Shown piece by piece: positions 15,376 to 23,134 of a stretch of 33,930 nucleotides of DNA. The position numbers and the translations under genes are program-made. Origin of the DNA: CASQEL01 sp036655975 (lineage in GTDB: Bacteria > Desulfobacterota > Desulfovibrionia > Desulfovibrionales > Desulfovibrionaceae); the NCBI GenBank assembly GCA_036655975.1, contig JAVVPD010000013.1:1-33930 (forward strand). The letters are read 5' to 3'. Under the pieces are notes generated by a model, which saw only the letters and a list, made by a program, of their open reading frames with translations, had not been told where the DNA came from and did not search any database. The first letter of the stretch is position 1. Every line of letters begins with the position of its first letter.

Positions 15376-16161
15376 ATGCGTATCTTTTCTTGTTGTGCCC
15401 TCGCTCTAGTCTTGGTTTCAGCCCTATTCCCCGCTGCTGTTTGGGCGGAAAATACTGTTATCCTCGGGCCAGAGCTGAAGCCTATTGACCTGCACTGTCT
15501 ACAGGTCGCCTATGGGGAAAACATCGCCGCCCGTGGTTTTTTTACCGACCCTACAGTGCTTGAAAGTCTCGCCGATTCTTATCCTTTAGAGCCGCAACGC
15601 CCCAATGTCCACGTGGGGCAACATCCGGGGCGGGTACGTTCGTACGCGCTGTTACGCGCCCTTTATGGCAAGGATAAAATGGCGGTACAAGCGCACGTGC
15701 AGGCTGTTTCCGCATTCGGACAGCGTGTATACCTTTCTCCTGCTGCCGCGCAGGCCTTTCGCCGTGTTGTTCAAACTTTGGAAGCGCTCACGCTACGTAA
15801 ACCGTATTTACGAGCCTACATGCTGCCTATGGGAGGCTTCGCGTGGCGCAGTATTGCGGGCGAAAATCGCTTAAGCCCCCATAGCTTTGGCATTGCTGTT
15901 GATCTTAATCCCGCCAAGGGGATTTATTGGCGGTGGTCTACTCCCCAGAAACGTCAAAGTATAGGTGCTGCCGCTCGCGCGGCCTATCCTTCGGAAATCG
16001 TTGCCGCCTTTGAGGCCGAGGGCTTCATCTGGGGAGGAAAATGGTACGAATACGACCTGATGCACTTTGAATATCGACCAGAAATTATTTGTAAAGCGAA
16101 AAGAAAGGCCTCTGAGCAAGCACTGCCTTCTCAGAGTCTTAAAGATCCTATCTGTCCATAA
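15376..16161 (+). CDS. Exported M15-family metallopeptidase (D-Ala-D-Ala carboxypeptidase-like)
   Basis: 261 residues with a Sec signal peptide ending in AAVWA after residue 24, so periplasmic. The zinc site of M15 peptidases is present: RLSPHSFGIAVDLNP with His169 and Asp176, and YDLMHFEYRPE with His230. GFIWGGKWYEYD carries the conserved loop before the last ligand. Such enzymes trim peptidoglycan peptides (VanY, endolysin-like). The N-terminal 140 residues have no domain I recognise. Start 15376 is fixed by the signal peptide, though no ribosome site precedes it. Convergent with the TPR gene; one base separates the stop codons. Confidence 0.9.
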   Translation: MRIFSCCALALVLVSALFPAAVWAENTVILGPELKPIDLHCLQVAYGENIAARGFFTDPTVLESLADSYPLEPQRPNVHVGQHPGRVRSYALLRALYGKDKMAVQAHVQAVSAFGQRVYLSPAAAQAFRRVVQTLEALTLRKPYLRAYMLPMGGFAWRSIAGENRLSPHSFGIAVDLNPAKGIYWRWSTPQKRQSIGAAARAAYPSEIVAAFEAEGFIWGGKWYEYDLMHFEYRPEIICKAKRKASEQALPSQSLKDPICP

Positions 16162-16914
16162 TTACAGAATTTTATTGTCAGTTTCTTCAGTTTGTGCGGA
16201 AACAGTGGCGCTTCCCCCGTGTTTTTTACACAAGGCTCTATTTTGCTGACATATCTGGGCGGCTTCAGATTCGCCAAGATGCAGGCGAGTGTAGCAGGCA
16301 AGGGCTTGAGTCAGAGCGTTGAAGGCCTTATCCCATTGCCCGTCAGCAGCTAAGGCAGCCCCCCAATTCCCTAGGGAGAAGGCCGTTTCAGGATGATCCC
16401 CCAGAATATCCAGCCGGATAGTCACGGCTTGCTCGTGCAATTGTGCGCCCAGATGGGGCTTGCCCATATTTTCAAAAACCCGTCCGAGATTATTCAGACA
16501 AGTAGAAACCTGCACGGAATGTGGGCCATAGTGTTGTTCAAACAGGGACATGGCGCGTTCAAGTAAAGCTTTAGCTTGGAGATAGTCATGGGCGGCGTAA
16601 TAATGCCCCGATAGATTTAATACCGCATCGGCCACGGCCGGGTGGTTCGGCCCCAGTAATTCTTGTTGCATGGTAAGCGCTTCATTGCCCAGCGCGGCAG
16701 CCTCGCCCCACGCACCGCGTTCTGAACGGATGCGGGCGAGGTTCTGCAACGCGCCAGCCACATGCGTATGCTTCGGGCCAAACAGCTCGCGCAGCATATG
16801 CAAAGCTTCGGTAAAAGCGGCTTCAGCCTCTGGCAATTGACCTTGGCTATGATAATCGCGCCCTTGTTGGTCTAAGGCGAGAATACGCGCAAGCTGCTCG
16901 TGCTGATTTTGCAT
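16162..16914 (-). CDS. Kinesin-light-chain-type TPR protein
   Basis: 250 residues made almost wholly of 42-residue tetratricopeptide units of the kinesin-light-chain type, with repeating phrases such as LFGPKHTHVAGALQNLARI, LLGPNHPAVADAVLNLSGHY and HYGPHSVQVSTCLNNLGRV. No signal peptide or enzymatic domain. I start at ATG 16914, eight bases after AAGAGGA; the longer frame to 16968 overlaps the upstream gene. It lies 13 bases after the YebE-like gene and is co-transcribed with it. Protein-protein scaffold; partner unknown. Confidence 0.85.
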   Translation of the reverse strand: MQNQHEQLARILALDQQGRDYHSQGQLPEAEAAFTEALHMLRELFGPKHTHVAGALQNLARIRSERGAWGEAAALGNEALTMQQELLGPNHPAVADAVLNLSGHYYAAHDYLQAKALLERAMSLFEQHYGPHSVQVSTCLNNLGRVFENMGKPHLGAQLHEQAVTIRLDILGDHPETAFSLGNWGAALAADGQWDKAFNALTQALACYTRLHLGESEAAQICQQNRALCKKHGGSATVSAQTEETDNKIL

Positions 16915-16927
16915 CTTGGGGATCCTC

Positions 16928-17737
16928 TTATGCGTTAACAGCTTTAGCTTGCAATACTTCTTGTTCAAGTTGTGCTTTAAGGTCTGCAGGAATGTGTAAA
17001 GCAGCGGCTAAACCATCTAAATAGCTGCGTTCCATGAAGTGATCTATGGAAACAATCATGCAGGACAGACGGTACAGATCATGAGCTTCTTCGGCATTTT
17101 GCACTTGCGCGGCAAGAACAGACGGATCAAGGGGGCTATCCAACAGGGAGTCGAGTAATGCGGCCATATCGCGTCCCGGAAACATAGTGCTTACGGCTTT
17201 ATGAATATGTTCTTGCTCAGAAGCGTCGATATGTCCGTCAGCTCGGGCGGCAAAAACCATGGTTTGCAACAGCAACAGCGCTTTAGAATCAGCGGGGGGC
17301 AGGGCGATAGCTGCGGCAGGTGGAGGCGTAAGTTGAGCAGACCAACCACTGGGGATGGGGGCGGGAACGCTTTGCGGAGGTATTGTTTGATCGGCTTGCT
17401 GGGCAGGCGCCGCATTTTGTGACCATTTTTGATAAAAATTCCATGCCAAAGCGCCCACAGCAGCGGTGCCGCCCACAACTAAAGCGCCTTTAGCAACGGT
17501 TTTTGCCGTCTTGCCAGACATAAGCGTACCGAGAAGCCCCCCCAAAGCCCCCGCACCGAGCAAGCCGCCAATGCCGCCCAAGTTACCGAGAGTATTTAGA
17601 GAACCTTGCCCACCCAGCGCGCCAGAAATTTTTTCGCCCATACCGGACATATGGGCAGTGCCCATAGCGTTTGAGAGTTTTTCCCCTACAGAAGAACCCT
17701 GCAGACTGCCGGTCAGGGTATCAAAAATATTTTTCAT
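16928..17737 (-). CDS. YebE/DUF533 family protein with TerB-like domain
   Basis: 269 residues. The first 60 are Gly/Ser-rich (GSLNTLGNLGGIGGLLGAGALGGLLGTLMSG), then a hydrophobic segment (GALVVGGTAAVGALAWNFYQKW) predicted to cross or touch the membrane, a Pro/Ala-rich linker, and from about residue 150 a TerB-like helical domain with MVFAARADGHIDASEQEHI, which has the acidic DGHIDxxE loop of the family. E. coli YebE is envelope-stress induced; the biochemical role is unknown. AAGGAG precedes the ATG, and a good promoter lies just upstream at 17787-17814. Confidence 0.88.
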   Translation of the reverse strand: MKNIFDTLTGSLQGSSVGEKLSNAMGTAHMSGMGEKISGALGGQGSLNTLGNLGGIGGLLGAGALGGLLGTLMSGKTAKTVAKGALVVGGTAAVGALAWNFYQKWSQNAAPAQQADQTIPPQSVPAPIPSGWSAQLTPPPAAAIALPPADSKALLLLQTMVFAARADGHIDASEQEHIHKAVSTMFPGRDMAALLDSLLDSPLDPSVLAAQVQNAEEAHDLYRLSCMIVSIDHFMERSYLDGLAAALHIPADLKAQLEQEVLQAKAVNA

Positions 17738-17786
17738 AGAAATCTCCTTATATACTGTTAATGGTACGATGCCTATTCTGACTAAA

Positions 17787-17814
17787 ATAATAAACGTTTA
17801 CAGCATAAGGTCAA
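17787..17814 (-). promoter_or_regulatory. Predicted sigma70 promoter of the YebE-TPR operon
   Basis: Read on the minus strand: TTGACC (17814-17809), a 16-base spacer and TATTAT (17792-17787, five of six). The start would fall near 17780, about 43 bases before the ATG. The -35 overlaps the last codon of the upstream gene. Confidence 0.55.
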
Positions 17815-20519
17815 GATAAAGGATTATGATTGTCGTATTGCGTTGCCAAAGCTAGCGCAAGAATACGCTGACTATCCCGGCTGCTTGCCGCGCCATCGAG
17901 TTTGGCGGTCAGTATTTGCCGCATAATTTTACCGAAAAGAGGGCCGGGCTTTAGCCCCATGGAGCATAAATCATCGCCCGTGATATCCACTTTTTCACTC
18001 CGCCACTGGGTAATGTACCGAGAAATATTTTTGCGTACATCCTCAGAAGTGGTGCGTCCCATCATGTAGAGCAAACCGTCCAAGGGCATATTGTGCAATA
18101 GAGCGTACAGGGTGCTCACCTTGCCTTTATCCCTTTGCCACGCTTCAATCTTGGGATGGATGGCTCGGATGCGTTCCCGCAAGTGTAAAAAATCATTTTT
18201 CTGTTTTTTAGGAATGCCCAAACGATCAAAAATAGCACTGGCCTCGTAATAGGTGAGATTGCGACATAGACCAAAAATATAGACAAAAACGGGATTAGGC
18301 TTGTCGTCGAAATACAAGATACGGTACCAGTCGAGCATTTCTTTTAGGCTGGTTAAAATGGCAAGTTTAGCGGGGTTCAGGCTCAATTGTGGATGAATAG
18401 CCTCTAGAATACCTAGGGCATCCAAACGATTCAAACAAATGAGCGGATCATTTTCCTCAAAAATAAGCTTGAGTTCATGAAACAGCCGCGCCCCAGACAA
18501 GCGATCCATGAGCTTGAGGCTCAGGGCATTTTTTATCAAGCGCTCTGTCCCCGTCCCCAATTTAAAACGATAGCGCTGCTCAAAACGCACGGCGCGCAAA
18601 CAGCGGGTAGGGTCTTCCACAAAGCTTAAGGCATGCAGTACGCGGATTAATTTGTCATTAATATCACGCTGTCCGCCAAAAAAATCTACCAATTGACCGA
18701 ATTTGTCGCGTTCCAGACGGATAGCCAGAGCATTGACGGTGAAATCACGGCGGAATAGATCCATTTTTAGGGACGACAGCTCCACCGTGGGCATGGCGGC
18801 GGGGTATTCGTAATACTCCAAGCGAGCCGTGGCTACATCAATGTGACGTTCAAGACCGTTGATTTGTTCGAAAATAACCACGGCAGTGAGAAATTCCTGA
18901 TGTTCACGCACGCGCCCGTTTAATTCTTTGGCAAGCAAGCGGGCATAATCAATCCCATTGCCCTCCACGACTAAATCTATATCCTGATTGGGACAATCCA
19001 GCAGCAAATCACGCACAAAGCCCCCCACGGCGTAGACGGGCACTTTTTGTTGTGAGGCCAGCCGGCCTGCCGTTTCCAGCAGCCCTAAAGTGTCTTTGGG
19101 CAGACGGTCACGCATAAATTTTGCCACATTGCGTGTTTTCCCCTTCTCTTTTACGGGCACGACCAAAGGCCCCGACGTTTCAGCAAAAACATTGATCATA
19201 TCCGTGCGGGTAACCACGCCCACGACAATAGTATCTGTCACCACTGGCACGAGGCGTTGCCTTTGCCCGATAATAATTTCCGTCAATTCGTGCAGGGTGG
19301 ATTGTGGGCTGACCGTGTGCACCCGTCTTTGCATATATTCTGTTACCGGCAGTTCGCCCAGCCCGTGTGCTGCCGCGCGGGAGGCTATTTGCGCGTCTAA
19401 AATACCAACGCATTGGCGGGTAGCGTTTTTAAATACGGGCACGGCTTTTAGTCCGAAGTGGAGCATCAATTCTTGTGCATCGCTCACCGTGCGGGTGTCT
19501 TCAATACCTACTGCGGGGGAGGACATATAATCGGCGGCAAATTTGTCGGGATTAGCCTGTGCGTATAATTGTTGAAAAATAATGTCCCGTACTTGGTGCA
19601 TGGTTTTATCGCGAACCGTAGCCGAGGCTGCGTAGGCATGACCGCCTCCGCCTAAAAACGTGCATACTTGCCCCACGTTAATGGCACCTTTGCGGCTACG
19701 TGCCACCACAAGCACCCTGTCTTCCATGCGACCAAGGGCGAAAAGTACGTCAAAATGTTCCATTTCCATTAACTTATGTGCAAGATAGGCAAAGTCGCCC
19801 AAATAGCTTTGCATGGAAACTTCAGCCATCACCACCGGAACAGTATTAATGATATAGGTGCTGGCAGATTCGAGGAGACTATTCAGCGCTTGCACATGCA
19901 CACTGGTTAATTCATGGGCCGCAAGATCCGCAATCATATTCACGTCCATACCCAAAGAGCGTAACCACGCGGCAGCATGGTAATCTTCGGGGGTTGTGGA
20001 CGTGAAGGTGAAAGAGCCCGTATCACAATAAATACCTAGCCCCAAAACCGTTGCATCCTGACACGATACCTGTAGATGCCGCGCGCGTATTTCCCGTATA
20101 ATCAGGCTGGTAGTGGCCCCTAGGGCTTCACAATGGCTTTCGTGGGCTGCAATATCGTCATTAGAATCAGGATGATGATCCCATACATGGATTGTTACGC
20201 CTGTTTTATCCAAAGCCGCGTGGACATGGGCTACGCGTGAACGCTGCCTTGTGTCTACAATAACAACACATTGAATATCTTCCAGCGCAATGTCCTTCAT
20301 ATCTTTAAAGTTATACATGAAGGTTGCGGTATCCGCAAAAAATTGTTGCAAAGCCCTTTCTTGGGTACCCGGAAAAACCAACACCGCATGCGGATACAGA
20401 TAGGTAGCGGCAATAAGAGACGCAAAAGCGTCAAAATCCGCATTGGCGTGGCAGGTGATCAAGGTGAGGGGAGTGCCGACACTCTCAGGTGATGGGGGCA
20501 TGGGGGCATCCGTGGTCAT
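17811..20519 (-). CDS. DHH-CBS-tRNA nucleotidyltransferase fusion (A-adding/CCA type)
   Basis: 902 residues with three modules. 1) DHH phosphoesterase, about 17-320: HANADFDAFAS at 24-34, VIVDTRQRSR, WDHHPDSNDD with Asp114-His-His, and the DHHA1 loop GGGGHAYAASA at 290-300. 2) Two CBS domains, about 327-448 (DYMSSPAVGIED and EYMQRRVHTVSPQST). 3) A class II poly(A)/CCA nucleotidyltransferase head with YAVGGFVRDLLLD at 496-508 and the catalytic DIDLVVEG (Asp513, Asp515), followed by RRDFTVNALAI and the RNA-binding helices. The architecture is known in Aquifex, Deinococcus and delta-proteobacteria, where the enzyme often adds the terminal A and a second protein adds CC. What the DHH part degrades is not established. 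It starts eight bases after xerD. Confidence 0.92.
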   Translation of the reverse strand: MTTDAPMPPSPESVGTPLTLITCHANADFDAFASLIAATYLYPHAVLVFPGTQERALQQFFADTATFMYNFKDMKDIALEDIQCVVIVDTRQRSRVAHVHAALDKTGVTIHVWDHHPDSNDDIAAHESHCEALGATTSLIIREIRARHLQVSCQDATVLGLGIYCDTGSFTFTSTTPEDYHAAAWLRSLGMDVNMIADLAAHELTSVHVQALNSLLESASTYIINTVPVVMAEVSMQSYLGDFAYLAHKLMEMEHFDVLFALGRMEDRVLVVARSRKGAINVGQVCTFLGGGGHAYAASATVRDKTMHQVRDIIFQQLYAQANPDKFAADYMSSPAVGIEDTRTVSDAQELMLHFGLKAVPVFKNATRQCVGILDAQIASRAAAHGLGELPVTEYMQRRVHTVSPQSTLHELTEIIIGQRQRLVPVVTDTIVVGVVTRTDMINVFAETSGPLVVPVKEKGKTRNVAKFMRDRLPKDTLGLLETAGRLASQQKVPVYAVGGFVRDLLLDCPNQDIDLVVEGNGIDYARLLAKELNGRVREHQEFLTAVVIFEQINGLERHIDVATARLEYYEYPAAMPTVELSSLKMDLFRRDFTVNALAIRLERDKFGQLVDFFGGQRDINDKLIRVLHALSFVEDPTRCLRAVRFEQRYRFKLGTGTERLIKNALSLKLMDRLSGARLFHELKLIFEENDPLICLNRLDALGILEAIHPQLSLNPAKLAILTSLKEMLDWYRILYFDDKPNPVFVYIFGLCRNLTYYEASAIFDRLGIPKKQKNDFLHLRERIRAIHPKIEAWQRDKGKVSTLYALLHNMPLDGLLYMMGRTTSEDVRKNISRYITQWRSEKVDITGDDLCSMGLKPGPLFGKIMRQILTAKLDGAASSRDSQRILALALATQYDNHNPLS

Positions 20520-20527
20520 ATGTTAAC

Positions 20528-21451
20528 TCAAGATTGATCACAAGAACGGGGATGAAAACGCTGATGCAGCATTTTCAAACGCGCGCCTTGCACATGCGTA
20601 TAAATTTCCGTTGCGCTGATGTCGGCATGCCCGAGCAAAAGCTGTACTGAACGTAAGTCCGCACCTCCTTCCAGCAAATGGGTGGCGAAAGAATGCCGGA
20701 AGGTATGGGGAGAAATATTCCGGTGTATGTGTGCCAGCATAACGTATTTCTTTATCATTTTCCACACATATTGGCGACTCAAGGCACGGCCCGAACGGTT
20801 TACAAACAGGCTGTTGTCAAGGGGGGTAAATTGCGGTCGCCATAGGCGCGTATATTCGTCAAGCAGGCCGCACATCAGGTTGTGTATAGGAACCATACGT
20901 TCCTTAGAACCTTTGCCGAACACGCGCACAAGCCCGCGCTGCATGTCTACTTGCCCTATCCGCAAGGTGCAAATTTCCGACACGCGCAAGCCCGCAGCGT
21001 AAAGGAGTTCTAGCATACAGCGATCCCGAAAACCCAACCTATCGTGCACATCGGGGCAGGAGAGTACGTGTTCCATTTCTTCGCGGGACAAAACTTCGGG
21101 CAGCATGGACGGCAGTTTAGGATTTTCTAACAGTACCGCCGGATTTTCGCGCACCCAGCCTTCTTCAAGGGCAAACGCGAAAAATCCCCGTAATGCGGAC
21201 AGATGCCGAGCCAATGAGCGCCCACTTTGCCCACGCTTGCGTAACCAAGCCAAATGTAAAAACAGCAAAGCTTCGTCGACAGCCTGGGGGGGAGAATCTG
21301 GCCCTAATTCTGTGAGAAAGGTAAAAAATTGTTTAATATCCAATTCATAAGCATTAACAGTGTGTAAAGAAAGTCCGCGCTCGGCGAGAAGATGATCAAG
21401 CCAGCGCGGAACATGGGGAGATAATTCTGCAAGTGGGAGTTTGGTGTGCAT
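20528..21451 (-). CDS. xerD: Tyrosine recombinase XerD/XerC
   Basis: 307 residues with an N-terminal SAM-like core-binding domain (HTVNAYELDIKQFFTFL) and a catalytic domain. The catalytic set is complete: Arg156 in AAGLRVSE, Lys in GKGSKERMVPIH, His249 and Arg252 in HTFRHSFATHLLEGG, His275 in LLGHADIS, and nucleophile Tyr284 in TEIYTHV. HLLEGGADLRSVQLLLGHADI is the standard Xer signature; length and context with housekeeping genes favour the dif recombinase over a phage integrase. No dif site or phage genes are in the window. Assignment to XerD over XerC is by overall resemblance only. Confidence 0.92.
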   Translation of the reverse strand: MHTKLPLAELSPHVPRWLDHLLAERGLSLHTVNAYELDIKQFFTFLTELGPDSPPQAVDEALLFLHLAWLRKRGQSGRSLARHLSALRGFFAFALEEGWVRENPAVLLENPKLPSMLPEVLSREEMEHVLSCPDVHDRLGFRDRCMLELLYAAGLRVSEICTLRIGQVDMQRGLVRVFGKGSKERMVPIHNLMCGLLDEYTRLWRPQFTPLDNSLFVNRSGRALSRQYVWKMIKKYVMLAHIHRNISPHTFRHSFATHLLEGGADLRSVQLLLGHADISATEIYTHVQGARLKMLHQRFHPRSCDQS

Positions 21452-21458
21452 GCCCCAT

Positions 21459-21496
21459 ACTATATCGAGCCGTGCTCAAAGGGCAAGCGTGAGCAC
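21459..21496 (-). promoter_or_regulatory. Predicted xerD promoter within a palindrome
   Basis: On the minus strand: TTGCCC (21486-21481), a 16-base spacer and TATAGT (21464-21459, five of six). The start would fall on or next to the ATG at 21451. The arms GTGCTCA (21472-21478) and TGAGCAC (21490-21496) flank the -35 exactly, so the palindrome may be an operator. It might instead be a weak terminator for the cytochrome b gene, but no T run follows. Confidence 0.4.
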
Positions 21497-21505
21497 AAGG
21501 CAAAA

Positions 21506-22108
21506 TTATTTCACCATTGTTTTTCTCTGCCAGAGGATAAAGTGCAGCAAAGCCATACTTCCGTGCCCGATAAAGTAGATAATCAGTAAATTTACAACAT
21601 TTTTATGCACACTAAGCGCAATACGGGTCGCTTCGGCACTGCCTCCCCATGACCATAACCCAAACCAGATGAGCCCAGAACACACTGTTAAAAATACGGC
21701 ACCAAAACCCAAACCTTGCACGGCAGTTGCCAGTCCGCCTGCGGTGGGTGCAGGAAGTTTACCACGGATGGCGGCTTGCAACTCTTTTTTAATCAGCACC
21801 GTGTCTCCCCACAAATAGGGGAAAAAGCGGTGCAAGCCTCGCTGTGAAAAACTGTAGCCCATCATTATAAAGACTACAGCAGCCGTCGCAATACCCTCTA
21901 AAATATGATACCAATTACAAATAAATGTTAGCGGTGTGGAGTATACACTCACTTCAGGGCGCATATGCATTCCCGCACTACTCAGGCATTGCAAAACCAC
22001 CAGCAGCACCAGGAGCGCATGTATGCGCCGTAACACGGGGGTTTGGAAAAATCCTAAAAATTTCCATAAGCGTTGTGACTGTTCTTTCAAAATATCTCGT
22101 ATACTCAT
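21506..22108 (-). CDS. Membrane cytochrome b (b561/hydrogenase cytochrome b-like)
   Basis: 200 residues with four predicted membrane helices: LRRIHALLVLLVVLQCLSS, the segment around NWYHILEGIATAAVVFIMMG, GFGAVFLTVCSGLIWFGLW, and NVVNLLIIYFIGHGSMALLHF. Histidines placed to bind two b hemes lie in RRIHALL (about 29), NWYHIL (about 67), LSVHKNV (about 167) and GHGSMALLH. This fits the cytochrome b/b6 N-terminal-like family, which passes electrons between the quinone pool and periplasmic partners. No multiheme cytochrome or hydrogenase gene is adjacent, so its partner is not visible. Divergent from folK. Confidence 0.82.
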   Translation of the reverse strand: MSIRDILKEQSQRLWKFLGFFQTPVLRRIHALLVLLVVLQCLSSAGMHMRPEVSVYSTPLTFICNWYHILEGIATAAVVFIMMGYSFSQRGLHRFFPYLWGDTVLIKKELQAAIRGKLPAPTAGGLATAVQGLGFGAVFLTVCSGLIWFGLWSWGGSAEATRIALSVHKNVVNLLIIYFIGHGSMALLHFILWQRKTMVK

Positions 22109-22187
22109 TGGTATCTCACTTGGTTATATATATTATATAAACATATGCAGTTATCATTATTTGTACAGAGATATTCACGAAAAAACT

Positions 22188-22216
22188 TTGACAGTCTCGC
22201 CTCCCTGCCGTAGTCC
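22188..22216 (+). promoter_or_regulatory. Possible promoter of folK
   Basis: Consensus TTGACA at 22188-22193, then 17 bases and TAGTCC, a poor -10. Sited 53-58 bases before folK. Confidence 0.3.
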
Positions 22217-22245
22217 ATAAAAAAACAGTGTGAAGCGAGTGGTCT

Positions 22246-22746
22246 ATGATTACAGTTTTTATCAGTTTAGGTTCTAATCTGGGGGACGCCCAAGGGGCCT
22301 TGGCCAAGGCCCGTATAGCCGTGGCCGCACTGGAGGGGGTGGACATTACAGCGGCTTCGCCTCTATATAAAACTGAACCCCAAGGCTTTCATGACCAACC
22401 GTGGTTTGTGAACCAGGTTTTGCAACTGGCGTGCGCTGAACATTGGCAGCCGAGTACCTTATTGCATGCCCTGCTGCATGTGGAAACCTGCCTTGGGCGG
22501 GTGCGCTCGTCCAACGCTGCCGTGCGTTTTGGGCCGCGCTGCATAGATATTGACTTGCTACTGTTTGGCAATGAACACTGCTTGCAGCCGAGCTGCCAAG
22601 TGCCACACCCCCGAATGCACGAACGAGCTTTTGTGCTTGTCCCCTTGCAGGACATCGCGCCACAGGTTACTATTGCCGGAACACGGATAGATAAGCTCTT
22701 GCAAGACTTAGCCTATTCCGTAAAAGACCAGCGTATCCTTCAGTAA
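22246..22746 (+). CDS. folK: 2-amino-4-hydroxy-6-hydroxymethyldihydropteridine pyrophosphokinase
   Basis: 166 residues, the usual HPPK length. It activates the pterin with ATP before joining to p-aminobenzoate in folate synthesis. Motifs: VFISLGSNLGD at the start, SPLYKTEPQG, QPWFVNQVLQL, the CLGRVRS loop, and RFGPRCIDIDLLLFG, whose Asp pair binds two magnesium ions, then VPHPRMHERAFVLVPL. No strong ribosome site precedes ATG 22246, but the N-terminus fits the family exactly. The next gene follows 15 bases later. Confidence 0.95.
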   Translation: MITVFISLGSNLGDAQGALAKARIAVAALEGVDITAASPLYKTEPQGFHDQPWFVNQVLQLACAEHWQPSTLLHALLHVETCLGRVRSSNAAVRFGPRCIDIDLLLFGNEHCLQPSCQVPHPRMHERAFVLVPLQDIAPQVTIAGTRIDKLLQDLAYSVKDQRILQ

Positions 22747-22761
22747 TTTTAGGAGAATTAT

Positions 22762-23061
22762 ATGTGGAAATGGATTATTCTGGCATTGGCAGCCTATGCT
22801 TTGTATAGACTTTTTGCCAATGACATCAAGAAAAAACAGCAAAAAAATGATGACATTGCCGAAAAAGAACGCAAGGTCGCCACGGGGGAAATGGTTAAAG
22901 ACCCCGAATGCGGTACCTATATTGATGCGGAAAGTAGCATTACCGTCCGCGATGGCGACACTGTGCACCGTTTTTGCAGCTACGAATGCCGAGATGCCTT
23001 CCTGAAAAAACTCGAATCAGGCGGCAGAGTCCTTCCCCAGCGCGCTGAAAAATCTGAATAA
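22762..23061 (+). CDS. Small membrane-anchored YHS/TRASH-like protein (PP0621 type)
   Basis: 99 residues. An N-terminal membrane helix (WKWIILALAAYALYRLFA) is followed by a charged Lys-rich stretch, then a Cys motif: VKDPECGTYIDAE and HRFCSYECRDAFLKKL. The DPxCG...FCSxxC pattern is that of YHS/TRASH metal-binding domains and of the PP0621-like family. It probably binds a metal ion at the membrane face; the metal and purpose are unknown. TAGGAG lies six bases upstream of the ATG. Probably co-transcribed with folK. Confidence 0.82.
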   Translation: MWKWIILALAAYALYRLFANDIKKKQQKNDDIAEKERKVATGEMVKDPECGTYIDAESSITVRDGDTVHRFCSYECRDAFLKKLESGGRVLPQRAEKSE

Positions 23062-23097
23062 AAAGACTCCGAGGGGGGGTACACCTCCTCGGAGTCT
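23060..23097 (-). terminator. Intrinsic terminator of the M23 peptidase gene, probably bidirectional
   Basis: AGACTCCGAGG (23064-23074) pairs perfectly with CCTCGGAGTCT (23087-23097), an 11-bp stem. On the minus strand it ends in five T. It begins just after the stop of the plus-strand YHS gene, so it probably serves both convergent genes. Confidence 0.85.
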
Positions 23098-23134
23098 CTC
23101 AATAATCAGTAAAAAATATTTCAGTGAAAACAGT

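Noticed and set aside
14937..15488. 183-residue plus-strand frame over the 5' end of mtaB
   Set aside because: Antisense to the Cys motifs of mtaB and runs into the M15 gene in another frame; no family resemblance or ribosome site.
20528..21451. The tyrosine recombinase as a phage or island integrase
   Set aside because: No tRNA, att repeats, excisionase or phage genes nearby, and length and motifs fit housekeeping Xer.
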